A stretch of 64,000 nucleotides of DNA from Erwinia sp050410775 (GTDB taxonomy: Bacteria > Pseudomonadota > Gammaproteobacteria > Enterobacterales > Enterobacteriaceae): NCBI RefSeq assembly GCF_050410775.1, contig NZ_CP191229.1; one strand, written 5' to 3'. Position 1 is the first letter of the stretch; every line of letters begins with the position of its first letter. Under the pieces are notes generated by a model. That model searched no databases. It had not been told where the DNA came from and saw only the letters and a program-made list of their open reading frames with translations. Made by a program: the position numbers and the translations under genes. This document shows positions 1 through 9,437 of the stretch, one piece after another.

Positions 1-61
1 GGCAACGCTAACGTTGTTGGTCAGGCTCTGACGGTAATGAGATAGAGCAGCAGGAGGGGCG

Positions 62-739
62 ATGCTGACACGAGATTTCCTGTTAAAAGCAGATTGTAAA
101 ACGGCTTTTGGTGATATTGAGGAATCGCTGTTCTGGAGCTGTGAACAGCGTGCCGCCTCACTGGCCGCGACGCTGGCCTGCCGTCCTGATGAGAGTCCGG
201 TATGGGTATTTGGTTATGGCTCCCTGATGTGGAACCCCATCTTCGAAGCTGAGGAAGTGGCCGAGGGGACGCTGAGCGGATGGCATCGCGCATTCTGCCT
301 GCGCCTTACCGCCGGACGCGGGACCGCCAGCCAGCCAGGCCGTATGCTGGCGCTGAAAGAGGGGGGTAGCACCACCGGTCTGGCGTTCCGTCTGCCGGAG
401 GAGAGGCTGCATGAGGAGCTGGCGCTGCTGTGGAAGCGTGAAATGGTGACGGGCTGCTATCTTCCCAGTTGGTGCGAGCTGGCGCTTAGCGACGGCAGAG
501 TAGTTACCGTGCTGGCGTTTGTAATGGATCCCCGGCACCCGCTTTATGAGGCAGACTCCTGTCCACGCACCATCGCGCCGCTGATTGCCCAGGCCAGTGG
601 ACCGCTGGGAAGCAACGCGCAATACCTGTTTCTGCTTGAGCAGGAGCTTGAAAAGCGCGGCCTCTATGATGACTGCCTGACCGATCTGGTGCAGCGCGTA
701 CGTGACCTTCAGGAGTGCCATAACGGGCTGGTGGGGTGA
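62..739 (+). CDS. chaC: Glutathione-specific gamma-glutamylcyclotransferase ChaC
   Basis: The product (225 aa) matches the ChaC family, which cleaves glutathione to 5-oxoproline and Cys-Gly in the cytoplasm. The substrate-binding signature VFGYGSL sits near residue 50, the expected distance from the N-terminus. A conserved WKREM segment near residue 125 carries the catalytic glutamate region. The start is supported by a strong ribosome binding site (GGAGGGG) a few bases upstream. The gene stands alone and converges with the T6SS-associated kinase gene, with a gap of about 10 bp. No terminator is obvious between them. Confidence 0.93.
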   Translation: MLTRDFLLKADCKTAFGDIEESLFWSCEQRAASLAATLACRPDESPVWVFGYGSLMWNPIFEAEEVAEGTLSGWHRAFCLRLTAGRGTASQPGRMLALKEGGSTTGLAFRLPEERLHEELALLWKREMVTGCYLPSWCELALSDGRVVTVLAFVMDPRHPLYEADSCPRTIAPLIAQASGPLGSNAQYLFLLEQELEKRGLYDDCLTDLVQRVRDLQECHNGLVG

Positions 740-748
740 TCCCCACCG

Positions 749-2191
749 TTACTGGCCTGGGTTGATTAGCCAGGTGCCCGCCCGGTTAACCTCCAGCTGA
801 TGGCTGTAGACGGCGGTGCCGGTCTGAAGCTCGATTTTATAGCTGCCCGCCGCCAGATTCAGCGAGGCATAGCCGCTCTTGTTCGGCTTCACTTCGGTGG
901 GCGTCCCGTTAAGCAGCAGGCTGTCTCCGCTTCCCAGCTTCACATAGACCGTCGCCAGCATCGGCACGGCGTCATTTGCCGTCCGGGCTTCGCTCGCCGT
1001 GCCGGCATCCGCCGCGCTTTCCGCCGCGATGGCTGGATTTTCAGGATGCTCCCCGGTCCCGCTACGGTTAAGCCAGGCGATTAGCACCACCAGCACCAGT
1101 ACGGTCACGCCGCTCATGATAACCAGCGGTTTTGAGAGTTTGCGGGCATCACGCGGCGTGACGGGCTCCGCCGAGCCTGCGGCCGGATTGACGGCCATGA
1201 TGACCGGTTCCGGTTCCGGCGTGGCCGGCGGCTCGATCGCGTCCTCAACGATTTCAGTATGGGTGGTGCTGCTAACCAGTTGCTCAACGCTCGCGACAGG
1301 CAGATCGATCAGCGCCGCCAGTTCATCAATCGTCTGGGGGCGATCCTGCGGCCTCATGGTCAGCGCCTGGTCAATGGCGTTTAACAGCGAAAGGGAAAAG
1401 CCCTCCGGCCGGAGCTGGGTAAGCGGCTGATAGCGATCTTCAATACAGCGCACCACGCTCACCGGCGGCGGACTGCCGGTAACCAGCGTATGCAGCACCG
1501 CCCCGAGCGCATAGATATCCGTCCAGGGGCCCTGGTCGGTATCGCTCTCTTCGCTGTACTGTTCAATCGGCGCATAGCCCGGCTTCAGCATAATTTCGGT
1601 TTCATCCGACAAATTGCCGATCTCCTTGCGGGCAGAGCCAAAGTCCAGCAGCACCGGCAGATGGTTATCCTGAATCTGGATATTGTCGAGTGAGATATCA
1701 CGATGCAGATAACCCGCCAGATGGATGGTGTTGATCGCACCGAACAGCGGCGGCAGAAGCTGCCGGATCCAGGCATCATTGATCGACTCCGGACGGCCCT
1801 GCTGCCACTCTTTAAGGGTCATCCCGCTATAGTAGAGGGTGCCCATGTAGGCGGTGCCATTCTCTTCCCAGAAGCGCAGCACGTGCAGCAGGCCGGGATG
1901 ATTAAAGCGGGCCAGCAGGCGGGCTTCCTGGATAAAACTGTTCAGACCGGCGGAAAAAAGCTTCTGATAGCGTTCTCCCCGCAGGACAATCGTCAGGTCC
2001 TCTTCGCGGGAGGCCAGTGAGATCGGCAGATACTCTTTGATGGCGATGGTGCGCTCAAGAAGATGATCCCAGGCGCGATAGACGATGCCGAAGCCGCCGC
2101 CGCCAATGACTTCCTTAATTTCAAATTCGTTAAAACGGTGCCCTGCCGGAAGGGCATTAGGGACGTTTTTTACATTATCGTTCGCCGACAT
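749..2191 (-). CDS. ppkA: T6SS-associated Ser/Thr protein kinase, PpkA-like
   Basis: About 480 aa. An N-terminal eukaryotic-type kinase domain (about residues 20-290) has a glycine-rich loop (GGGGFG), a VAIK-equivalent IAIKE, the catalytic loop HRDISLDN and the metal-binding DFG in DFGSAR. A proline-rich linker follows, then one membrane segment near residues 350-370, and a C-terminal extracytoplasmic domain that resembles a PEGA-type beta repeat. PpkA kinases phosphorylate Fha to activate T6SS assembly. The neighbouring PppA phosphatase and FHA protein support that role. The ATG at 2191 is preferred over a GTG three codons upstream because of ribosome binding site spacing. It is the last gene of the leftward block. 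Confidence 0.85.
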   Translation of the reverse strand: MSANDNVKNVPNALPAGHRFNEFEIKEVIGGGGFGIVYRAWDHLLERTIAIKEYLPISLASREEDLTIVLRGERYQKLFSAGLNSFIQEARLLARFNHPGLLHVLRFWEENGTAYMGTLYYSGMTLKEWQQGRPESINDAWIRQLLPPLFGAINTIHLAGYLHRDISLDNIQIQDNHLPVLLDFGSARKEIGNLSDETEIMLKPGYAPIEQYSEESDTDQGPWTDIYALGAVLHTLVTGSPPPVSVVRCIEDRYQPLTQLRPEGFSLSLLNAIDQALTMRPQDRPQTIDELAALIDLPVASVEQLVSSTTHTEIVEDAIEPPATPEPEPVIMAVNPAAGSAEPVTPRDARKLSKPLVIMSGVTVLVLVVLIAWLNRSGTGEHPENPAIAAESAADAGTASEARTANDAVPMLATVYVKLGSGDSLLLNGTPTEVKPNKSGYASLNLAAGSYKIELQTGTAVYSHQLEVNRAGTWLINPGQ

Positions 2192-2232
2192 AGTTACCAC
2201 TCTCTCAGTGCTAATGCCCTGGCAGGCCCGGG

Positions 2233-3183
2233 CTAGTTTACGGTGCGCCAGGCGCCAATAGCCGGATCGGCCAGATCTGCATGCAGTTCATCTACCAGCA
2301 GCACGTTTATTTTGATCTGCGGGCTCACGATGCCGCCCCAGGTTTGACGAAGGCTCTCAATGCGCTTTTTAAGCGCAGCCGCATCGGTCGCCTGGTTTTT
2401 GTCCATTTTTACCAGCAGCGTTCCCTCAAAAGACCAGACGTGCAGCGTCGGGTTAAAGGGCAGTATCAGCCAGCTTTCCGGCGCGGTCTCCATTGCGGCA
2501 ACCAGACGCTGATTATTGGCCGCAACGATGTCAAGGCTGTCGGGCTCAGGATGCACGTTACGCAAGGGAAAGCCCTGATAAAACTGGACCGGAATAAGCT
2601 GGTTTTTGCCTTCGCTGGCGAGCGTCAGCTCGCTTTTCCCCTCCAGCCAGCCTTCCGTGGAGCAGGTCAGGGTTTTGCCTTCGGGAATAAACAGCGACTG
2701 GCCGTTCTCATCCCACCAGGTGCGGAAATGGCAGCCTTCGGGCAGATCGAAATGGTGCAACGGCTGGCTGTTGGCCGGCTGTGAGATATCGAGCGGCGCA
2801 GCGTTGCTTGCCGTGGCGGCTGCGGTGGCATCGGCCAGCACAATCGGCCGCCAGCCTTGTTCTTTGGCCGCGGTACCCGTCGCCAGTACCATTCCCTGCG
2901 GGTTAGTCATCTGCCACGGCAGCTCTGTCAGCTTACCGCACTGGTTCTGAAGCAGGTTACCTACCCGGGGCAGGAAGGTGTTCAGCACGCTGGACTCTTT
3001 ACTCTCGCCGGAGAGGATGCGCAGGTGGATCGCCTCCTGACACCAGTCGCGGGGCGCCTTGCTGGCAACGTTATCAATAAAGACTTCCAGCGCCAGGCTG
3101 GGGGAATAAACCACGCGGTAATCCTCCGCGCGGACGGCGGAAGCAAACAAGAGTATGACGGTGGCGGGCAACCAAAATTTCAT
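2233..3183 (-). CDS. Secreted protein of unknown function in T6SS block
   Basis: 316 aa with a clear N-terminal signal peptide (about 19 residues, cleavage after SAVRA), so it is exported to the periplasm. I do not recognise a family. It contains several cysteines (for example in DWCQEA, NQCGKL, EGCHF and TLTCS) that could form disulfides, and a Trp-rich central part. It lies between pppA and the kinase gene with gaps of 14 and about 40 bp, so it is probably co-transcribed with the T6SS regulatory genes. A periplasmic sensor or partner for the extracytoplasmic part of the kinase is possible, but only from position. Confidence 0.75.
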   Translation of the reverse strand: MKFWLPATVILLFASAVRAEDYRVVYSPSLALEVFIDNVASKAPRDWCQEAIHLRILSGESKESSVLNTFLPRVGNLLQNQCGKLTELPWQMTNPQGMVLATGTAAKEQGWRPIVLADATAAATASNAAPLDISQPANSQPLHHFDLPEGCHFRTWWDENGQSLFIPEGKTLTCSTEGWLEGKSELTLASEGKNQLIPVQFYQGFPLRNVHPEPDSLDIVAANNQRLVAAMETAPESWLILPFNPTLHVWSFEGTLLVKMDKNQATDAAALKKRIESLRQTWGGIVSPQIKINVLLVDELHADLADPAIGAWRTVN

Positions 3184-3197
3184 AGCGTTCCTTGGTG

Positions 3198-3974
3198 TTA
3201 ATCACGCGGCGGTAAAAAGCGGGCGGAATCCGTCATGGACTGAAACAGCGTGGTGTCCTGCGGCGACCCCACCCAGACAGCCACGGCGCTCAGATTATCT
3301 TTTTTCTCACTGCGATTGATGGCCTTTTGCATCAGCGCCAGCCACTCCTGTGGCGAGTTTACCATGCGCAGCGCCTGTTCCATTTCCTGCGGCGTCAGGC
3401 TGCACCAGAAGCCGTCGGTGCAGACAAGAAAGGCATCGCCATCTTCAAGCGGCAGCGCCTCGCTGTTGCTCACCGGCTGGGTGCCTTCCGCGCCGAGAGC
3501 ATTATAGAGTAAATTACTGTTAATTCCGGTATTTTCGTAGCCCGCGTCACGCATTTGCTGCGCCAGGCTGTGGTCACGGGTGACGGCATGAATAAATCCC
3601 CGCCGAAAGTGGTAAACGCGACTGTCGCCCGCGTGAGTCCACCATGCGCGCTGGTCATCACGGTCAATAAACAGAGCCGCGAGGGTGGTGCTCATGCGTT
3701 TTAAATGCGGATTGACCTTCTGTGCGCCGAGAATGGCCTCCTCGGCCAGATGGATCCAGCGCCCGGTTTCGTCAGGGGTAATCGGATGCTCCTCCCTGAA
3801 TTCGGCAAGCAGCGTATCCCGCGCCAGCTGAGCCGCCATTTCGCCGCCCTCCGTACCCGCCACGCCGTCACAGACCATAAAACAGGCGCTGTGCTTGCCC
3901 AGCACCGCCCCGGTTTCATCCTGATTACTCTCACGTGCGCCAATCTGCGACGTCGAAGCAAAGTTTATGTTCAT
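3198..3974 (-). CDS. pppA: T6SS PP2C-family phosphatase PppA
   Basis: 258 aa with all main PP2C (PPM) motifs: RESNQD near the N-terminus, VCDGVAGTEGG, a central GDSRVYHFR, CTDGFW, and a C-terminal KDNLSAV metal-binding Asp. In T6SS loci PppA dephosphorylates Fha and so antagonises PpkA. Its stop-start overlap with the FHA gene (4 bp) shows translational coupling. Cytoplasmic; no signal peptide or membrane segment is seen. Confidence 0.9.
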   Translation of the reverse strand: MNINFASTSQIGARESNQDETGAVLGKHSACFMVCDGVAGTEGGEMAAQLARDTLLAEFREEHPITPDETGRWIHLAEEAILGAQKVNPHLKRMSTTLAALFIDRDDQRAWWTHAGDSRVYHFRRGFIHAVTRDHSLAQQMRDAGYENTGINSNLLYNALGAEGTQPVSNSEALPLEDGDAFLVCTDGFWCSLTPQEMEQALRMVNSPQEWLALMQKAINRSEKKDNLSAVAVWVGSPQDTTLFQSMTDSARFLPPRD

Positions 3975-5140
3975 TGTTCTTCCTGTCGGGTTTGCGAGTC
4001 TTTGTACTGATTGACTTCCATGTCGTACGCCTGAAGGAAAGCATCACCGAACAGGGTATGGAAATCATCCTCGATCTCACCTGAGGTACTCTGATAATGC
4101 CGTAAAAAATAGTCCCACAGCGCGGCCTTTTTCGAGGCGGTCAGCGCATATTTCGGCACCTTGCCGTCGCGGCGGGCGTGCTCCTCCATCCGCTGCGGAT
4201 TAAAGGATTGCAGCATCGCGGCGATAATCGCGCGGATACCGGCAATCATGCCAAGCTGGTGCGCCTGAAGATCGACCAGCGCATCGCGAACGGCCTGCTC
4301 AGGCGGCATAAAGCCGGGCATCTGGCTCTGATAAATCTGCATCAGAACGGTCTTTCCTGAAGGAAGGATCTTAAACGGGTTATTCGCCTCGTTCAGGATC
4401 ATCGTCATCTCCGCTTTCACACCGCGCTTAAGAATCGAGCGCGAGGAGAGCAGGGCGACCGTCCCCTGCGAAAACAGGCTCAGCATCCGGCCCGTCGTGC
4501 GCATCTGTTCTTCGGTCAGGGAGGGCCTGTCCGGATGGCTCTCCAGTCCCATTCCCTCCAGCAGCGCCGCCAGCAAACGCTGCTCGTGACTCTGCGAAGC
4601 GTGGCGCTCGCCGGGCAACGCCGCCTCATTACTGACCGGATCGATAGCCAGCCTTGCATCAGTTGGCCGTACCGGCCGCGCCGCCGCGTGTGAGACGGGA
4701 GGGCACTCTTCGGGGTGCACGAAAAGCGGCTCCACCTCATGCAGGATCCCCAGCGGGTCTTCAACGGTCGAAGCGCCATCGCCGAACAGCATAAGCGGGT
4801 CAATATCATCGGCAGACGTCTCCTCCACGTGGGAAGGATCGCTGACCACAATCTGATAATCGCCAATGCCCAGCACGTCGCCATGATGCAGCGTGGCCTG
4901 GCTACCCCGGGCCAGCGGGTTATGATTATGCAGAACCGCGATAACGCTGCCCTGATTTGTCAGGCGGCATTCACCGTCAGGCGCAACATGCACCACCGCC
5001 TGCAGCCGTGAAATGGCGCGTTCGGTATCCGGAAGAACCAGATCGTTATCCAGACTCCGCCCGATGGTGCCGCCGGGTGGGGTAAAATCACAGTGAGTAA
5101 CGGGTGCCTCGGTCCTGCTATCAACAAGGGTAAATCGCAT
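3971..5140 (-). CDS. tagH: FHA-domain T6SS protein TagH/Fha
   Basis: 389 aa. The N-terminal FHA domain (about residues 1-105) has the expected GRSLDNDLVL and ISRLQA phosphothreonine-binding loops. A variable linker follows, then a C-terminal TagH/ImpI-type domain (about 190-370) rich in helices. In known systems PpkA phosphorylates Fha, and the phosphorylated form promotes T6SS assembly. It overlaps pppA by 4 bp and follows tagF by about 40 bp. Confidence 0.88.
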   Translation of the reverse strand: MRFTLVDSRTEAPVTHCDFTPPGGTIGRSLDNDLVLPDTERAISRLQAVVHVAPDGECRLTNQGSVIAVLHNHNPLARGSQATLHHGDVLGIGDYQIVVSDPSHVEETSADDIDPLMLFGDGASTVEDPLGILHEVEPLFVHPEECPPVSHAAARPVRPTDARLAIDPVSNEAALPGERHASQSHEQRLLAALLEGMGLESHPDRPSLTEEQMRTTGRMLSLFSQGTVALLSSRSILKRGVKAEMTMILNEANNPFKILPSGKTVLMQIYQSQMPGFMPPEQAVRDALVDLQAHQLGMIAGIRAIIAAMLQSFNPQRMEEHARRDGKVPKYALTASKKAALWDYFLRHYQSTSGEIEDDFHTLFGDAFLQAYDMEVNQYKDSQTRQEEQ

Positions 5141-5179
5141 GCGCTTTTCCTGAAGCCATGGCCCACAGGCCAGCTAACT

Positions 5180-5878
5180 CTATTCAAACATTGGCGGATA
5201 GAGTCCATGTCGCCCCGGTGCCGCGACGGCGGCCGGATCGAATAAAAGTGAAAACAGCTGTGCCGTCAGATTTCCGCTGTGCTTGTGGCTGGCCAGCGGA
5301 TAGCCGTCGCTCTGATTGGTCCACCAGTAGCTGGTGTACTGCATCGGATCGAAACGATCGGCCACCTCCCGCCAGGCAAGCGAGCAGGGCAGATCCTGAT
5401 AGCCTATGACATCCATAATAGCTGACTGCCCGTTATCGGGTAGCGACAGCGGCATCAGCGAGCGCAGCGATTGCGCCAGCTCATCGGGCGTTGAGGGCGT
5501 ACTAACCGCCCGGTGCAGCGTCTCTCCCAACTTCAAAAACCAGTCACCGGAAACCATCAGCTGCGCCGGATGCCAGTGGCTTACCGGCACGCTTTGCAGC
5601 GCAATCAGAGGCCACGCCCTTCCCACGCGATCGCGGGAGGGTAACATGCAGCCAATTTGCACCCGCTGTACGCCAAGCGTGGCAGGCAGCGCAAAATTCC
5701 AGACCGGCGCCCGGCGAAAGGTCTCGCTGCCCCCTTCGTTATGGTGGTGCAGATGGTTCAGCCCCTGCTGAAACCAGCCCGACCAGCTGGAGACAATGGA
5801 TTCGGGCAGCCTTTGCTGTAAAAAATCACCGGTATTGGGCAGCTTGCCATACCATCCGAGGTCATACCTTTCTGCCAT
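5180..5878 (-). CDS. tagF: T6SS-associated protein TagF (ImpM family)
   Basis: 232 aa. The N-terminus GWYGKLPNTGDFLQQRLP is the hallmark of the TagF/ImpM family, followed by the conserved SRDRVGRAWPL segment. TagF represses T6SS post-translationally, in Pseudomonas independently of phosphorylation. It begins 17 bp after the early stop of tssM, so both are probably on one message. In some species TagF is fused to PppA; here they are separate. Confidence 0.88.
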   Translation of the reverse strand: MAERYDLGWYGKLPNTGDFLQQRLPESIVSSWSGWFQQGLNHLHHHNEGGSETFRRAPVWNFALPATLGVQRVQIGCMLPSRDRVGRAWPLIALQSVPVSHWHPAQLMVSGDWFLKLGETLHRAVSTPSTPDELAQSLRSLMPLSLPDNGQSAIMDVIGYQDLPCSLAWREVADRFDPMQYTSYWWTNQSDGYPLASHKHSGNLTAQLFSLLFDPAAVAAPGRHGLYPPMFE

Positions 5879-5895
5879 AGTGATGACCTTCTCTG

Positions 5896-8010
5896 TCAGT
5901 GAACAATCCCGGTAGTCCGGCCTGTCGCGGGAATAAAGGCAGATGAAAATTCACTCTGCTGACCCGCATTATCGAGATGAATCGCTAGTTTTCTCATCAT
6001 CAGCGCATTATCCCGGGCGAACGGGGAGATCTGAACCTGCCGGTCCAGCAGCTGGCTGAGATGCCAGTCAAGCTGCTGGAGCTGGCGTGTGGTCACGCCG
6101 GCAGGCAGAGTATGCTGTAAATTCTGCATCACCCAGGCGCGCAAAAACTCGCCGTCATAGGAGCGCGGCTGATAGAGCATCTGGTAAGCGCGCAGCGCAT
6201 TGCGGCTGAACTCGCTGTCCTCTCCCTTATCGTTGCGCAAGGTGGCGGTAATATTTTTTGCCACGCGGGGCAGCAGTAACGTTTTCAGGGCGTTCTGGTA
6301 AATACCCATTGCCGCGTCGCCGATCTGACCGCCACGGTACAAACCGCCCCGCATGCTGAGCGGCGGAGCGTCGGGCGAAAATGCGTCGCTTTGCGGCAGC
6401 GCCACCAGGCTGTTCAGGAAAGGCAGCAGGTCGAGAATGGTCCCGCTGCTGCTGGCTGAAAGCCGCTGCGCCTGTTGCTCAATCGCAGGCAGACGTTCCG
6501 CGACCTGGCTCAGGTAGTGCTGGTTTTTATAATAGCTGGTACTCCACAATAGTGTGGCGACCAGCAGCGCCAGGCTGAGCATGCCATAGCCGACCCAGTG
6601 CAGCAGACGATTGCGGTGCTCCCAGGAGCGGTCGCTGCCGGCGAGGTGACTCTCCTGGAAGATCATGTCGCTGAGCAACGCGCGGATAAAATAGCTCTGT
6701 TCCCGGTTGGCCGGGATTGGCGAGTTACGGTTCACGGTATCCCAGCTGGCGATGGTGTGGCTGAGGGGCTGCGGCAGCTGGAGCTTACGGGTCAGCTCAC
6801 CCATGATGCGATCGAAAGGCAGCCCCTCCTGGGTGCCGCTGGTGAAGAAAATACCGCGCGGCGCCCACGGCATCTCTTCCTTCTCCGGCGAGAAGACGAT
6901 ATCGAGATACTCGGCCAGCAGTGGCCGCAGTGAGGCAAACTCCTGAGGAAACAGAAAACACTCGGCGCGCTGGCTCAGATCGCTCTCTTTCGCCATTCTG
7001 CCGGCCAGGTCTTCCATCAGCCTGGTTGAAAGCGCATGAAACTTCTCTTCGAACAGGGTATTGACCGCTGTTTCACCCTGCCTGTCCGCTTGCCAGGGAA
7101 AGGTAAAACCCCATACCCGATCGCGCTGGCTTTTATCCAGCGAGGCGTAATAGCTCATAAAGCCTTTCAGCAGATCGGTCTTGGTCACCATGACGTAAAC
7201 CGGAAAGTGGATGCCGGTTTGCTGATGAAGCTCCGACAGGCGCTGACGCAGCGAGGTCGCCTGGGCGAAACGCGCTTCCGCCGAATCGCTCAGCAGATCG
7301 GCCACGCTGAGCGTCATGATCACGCCATTAATCGGCTGGCGCGCCCGGAAGCGCTTCAGCAACGAAATAAAGGAGTGCCATTCGCTGGCATCACGGGCAC
7401 GCTGGCTTTCCTGAAGGGTATAGCGGCCGGCGGTATCGAGCAGTACCGCCTCCTGGGTAAACCACCAGTCGCAGTGACGGGTGCCGCCAACGCCGCGCAG
7501 GGCGGTTTTTCCCAAAGTATCGCTGAGCGGAAATTCCAGACCTGAATTGACCAGCGCCGTCGTTTTGCCCGCGCCGGGCGCGCCGATAATCATGTACCAG
7601 GGCAGTTCATAAAGGTACTGCGCCTGAAAACGCTTAAACCAGCCCCGTTTTTGCCGGTTTTCCCGGCCAGGAAAATGCGCCTTTTTCAGCATGGCGATCG
7701 CTTCACTAAAGCGGGAAGCGAGCATCTCTTCGGTAACCGCCTGCTCTTCACGGTCAACGTCAGGATTCTGAAGATTAGTGATCAGCTTACTGTTAAACCA
7801 GGCGCGGTAAAGCTGCGGGATGAGCTGAAAGAGAATCCATAAAAAATAGCAAACCCCGATGGCAACCTGGCGGTTAAGCACGCTTTCCAGCCAGTGGATG
7901 CCGCTGAGGGAGAGTTGCGGACCGCCGTTCCAGATCAGCGCGGCCAGGGCAGTAATGCCGAGGAAGCCCAGGAACAGGCGGCTTAAGAGAAAAGAGAGTA
8001 GGGTGGACAT
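5896..8010 (-). CDS. tssM: T6SS inner-membrane protein TssM (IcmF), C-terminally truncated
   Basis: 704 aa; family members are usually about 1,100-1,250 aa. Visible parts are two N-terminal membrane segments (about 5-27 and 50-68), an IcmF P-loop domain with Walker A GAPGAGKTT near residue 145 and LLDTAGRY near 193, and a third membrane segment near 473-491. Only about 210 periplasmic residues follow before the stop. The C-terminal periplasmic part that contacts TssJ in characterised systems is missing, and the last residues do not look like the family. The start overlaps the tssL stop by 1 bp. The protein is probably not functional as a normal TssM, although a shortened role cannot be excluded. 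Confidence 0.85.
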   Translation of the reverse strand: MSTLLSFLLSRLFLGFLGITALAALIWNGGPQLSLSGIHWLESVLNRQVAIGVCYFLWILFQLIPQLYRAWFNSKLITNLQNPDVDREEQAVTEEMLASRFSEAIAMLKKAHFPGRENRQKRGWFKRFQAQYLYELPWYMIIGAPGAGKTTALVNSGLEFPLSDTLGKTALRGVGGTRHCDWWFTQEAVLLDTAGRYTLQESQRARDASEWHSFISLLKRFRARQPINGVIMTLSVADLLSDSAEARFAQATSLRQRLSELHQQTGIHFPVYVMVTKTDLLKGFMSYYASLDKSQRDRVWGFTFPWQADRQGETAVNTLFEEKFHALSTRLMEDLAGRMAKESDLSQRAECFLFPQEFASLRPLLAEYLDIVFSPEKEEMPWAPRGIFFTSGTQEGLPFDRIMGELTRKLQLPQPLSHTIASWDTVNRNSPIPANREQSYFIRALLSDMIFQESHLAGSDRSWEHRNRLLHWVGYGMLSLALLVATLLWSTSYYKNQHYLSQVAERLPAIEQQAQRLSASSSGTILDLLPFLNSLVALPQSDAFSPDAPPLSMRGGLYRGGQIGDAAMGIYQNALKTLLLPRVAKNITATLRNDKGEDSEFSRNALRAYQMLYQPRSYDGEFLRAWVMQNLQHTLPAGVTTRQLQQLDWHLSQLLDRQVQISPFARDNALMMRKLAIHLDNAGQQSEFSSAFIPATGRTTGIVH

Positions 8011-9239
8011 CAGGGGGTTCCCGCCTTGCTGTTGCTGCCGGGCTGAACTTCCGGCACCGGTAATAACGTAATCTCCACCCGTCGGTTCTGGGCCCGGTTC
8101 TCGTCACTGTCATTCGGCAGCAGGGGATTGCTGTCGCCCCGTCCTTCACCGCGCACTTCATGTTCCGGCTGTGTCATCTGCTGCTTAAGCAGAGTCGTAA
8201 TAGCACGAGCCTGGGAGAGTGAATACTCATAATTCGAGGGGAAATGGCTGGAGCGAATGCGTTGATTATCCGTATAGACGCTGACCATAATTGTGCCTTT
8301 AATCGTATCCATTGCGGCAGCGATACGGGAGATAACAGCCCGCCCCTGCGGCGTCAGGTCGGTGCCTGCGTTGGCAAAAAGCGTGTCGGAGGGAACGATG
8401 ACCTTACTGCCGTTGGTGCCGTCAGCAACGTCAAGCTGTCGTGCCGAGATCATATCATCCAGCCGCGTACGTAAATCCAGCAGCGCCTGGCTGGCGCTGC
8501 TGCGGCTGTCTATCCCGCCTTTGGGCAGAGGCGTTTCCCAGATAGCCCGCAGCACCGGCTCCGCGGCGTTGCCCAGCCGCCAGTTAAGGCCGGAATAGAT
8601 CAGGCAGGCGATAAAGGCCGTGACGCTGACGCAGACCCACAGCGGCACCGGCGGTCGCCAGAGCGTACTTTGCCCGGAGGGGATCAGCGGTTCCGGACTG
8701 GCCGGCAGCGCCTGGACGCCCCGCGTATCGCTAATCAGCTGAGCCAGACGGCTGCGCACGGCGTCGCGCTGGAGGCGGCCCTGTTCAGCCCCGCGATAGC
8801 GGCCTTCATAGCCCAGCAGCAGGCAGTAATGGATCACCTCAAGCAGCCAGAGATGCTGAGCGGGCGTATGGGAAATCCGCGATAAGAGCTGGAAAACCTT
8901 TTCGCCGCCCCAGATTTCGTTATGGAAAGTCACCAGCAGGCCGTTGCCTGACCAGATGCCGCGCGATCCCCAGGGCGTCTGGGCGGCAGCTTCGTCCAGC
9001 ACGCTACAGAGACAGTAGCGCGCGCCGATAATCATATCGAAGGGGAGGCCCGCCTGTTTGCAGCGTATTTCGAACTGACGGATCTCATCGACCAGTTGCT
9101 GGCGCAGACCGGCGGGATCGTCATGTGTTGCCGCCAGGCGAATCTGCACAATAGCATTCAGCAACGGCGCGGCGGCAGTGAGTAACGGATTGTCTTGGCT
9201 GACCGGGGTCGGCAAGTCAGCGGCGTGTTCCTGAGTCAT
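8010..9239 (-). CDS. tssL: T6SS protein TssL (DotU) with OmpA-like C-terminus
   Basis: 409 aa. The N-terminal DotU domain (about 15-180) includes the family segment YCLCSVLDEA and the TPWG...W motif. A single membrane helix lies near residues 210-230. The C-terminal OmpA-like peptidoglycan-binding domain (about 285-400) has the NYEYSLSQARA and NRRVEI signatures. This is the extended TssL form that anchors the TssJLM membrane complex to the cell wall. No tssJ is recognisable nearby. Confidence 0.9.
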   Translation of the reverse strand: MTQEHAADLPTPVSQDNPLLTAAAPLLNAIVQIRLAATHDDPAGLRQQLVDEIRQFEIRCKQAGLPFDMIIGARYCLCSVLDEAAAQTPWGSRGIWSGNGLLVTFHNEIWGGEKVFQLLSRISHTPAQHLWLLEVIHYCLLLGYEGRYRGAEQGRLQRDAVRSRLAQLISDTRGVQALPASPEPLIPSGQSTLWRPPVPLWVCVSVTAFIACLIYSGLNWRLGNAAEPVLRAIWETPLPKGGIDSRSSASQALLDLRTRLDDMISARQLDVADGTNGSKVIVPSDTLFANAGTDLTPQGRAVISRIAAAMDTIKGTIMVSVYTDNQRIRSSHFPSNYEYSLSQARAITTLLKQQMTQPEHEVRGEGRGDSNPLLPNDSDENRAQNRRVEITLLPVPEVQPGSNSKAGTP

Positions 9240-9437
9240 CTGGGTTTTACGGTCTCTGCTGATGGCACCGGTCAGGCAGTGTGGCTGCCCGGCCCGTCGA
9301 ACGGGAGAATATTGCCATCCCTGGCATACCCCTCTTGTCCGGATTGCAGCGCGTCAATGAACCTCTGTACCACGAACTGTGCGTGGTGAGAGAAACACTG
9401 GCTCCCCTGCAAGCCTCTGTCTGAGGGTATAAGGCGA

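Noticed and set aside
9240..9437. Possible remnant of another T6SS gene between the lipoprotein and tssL
   Set aside because: No similarity to a known Tss protein could be seen in either strand.
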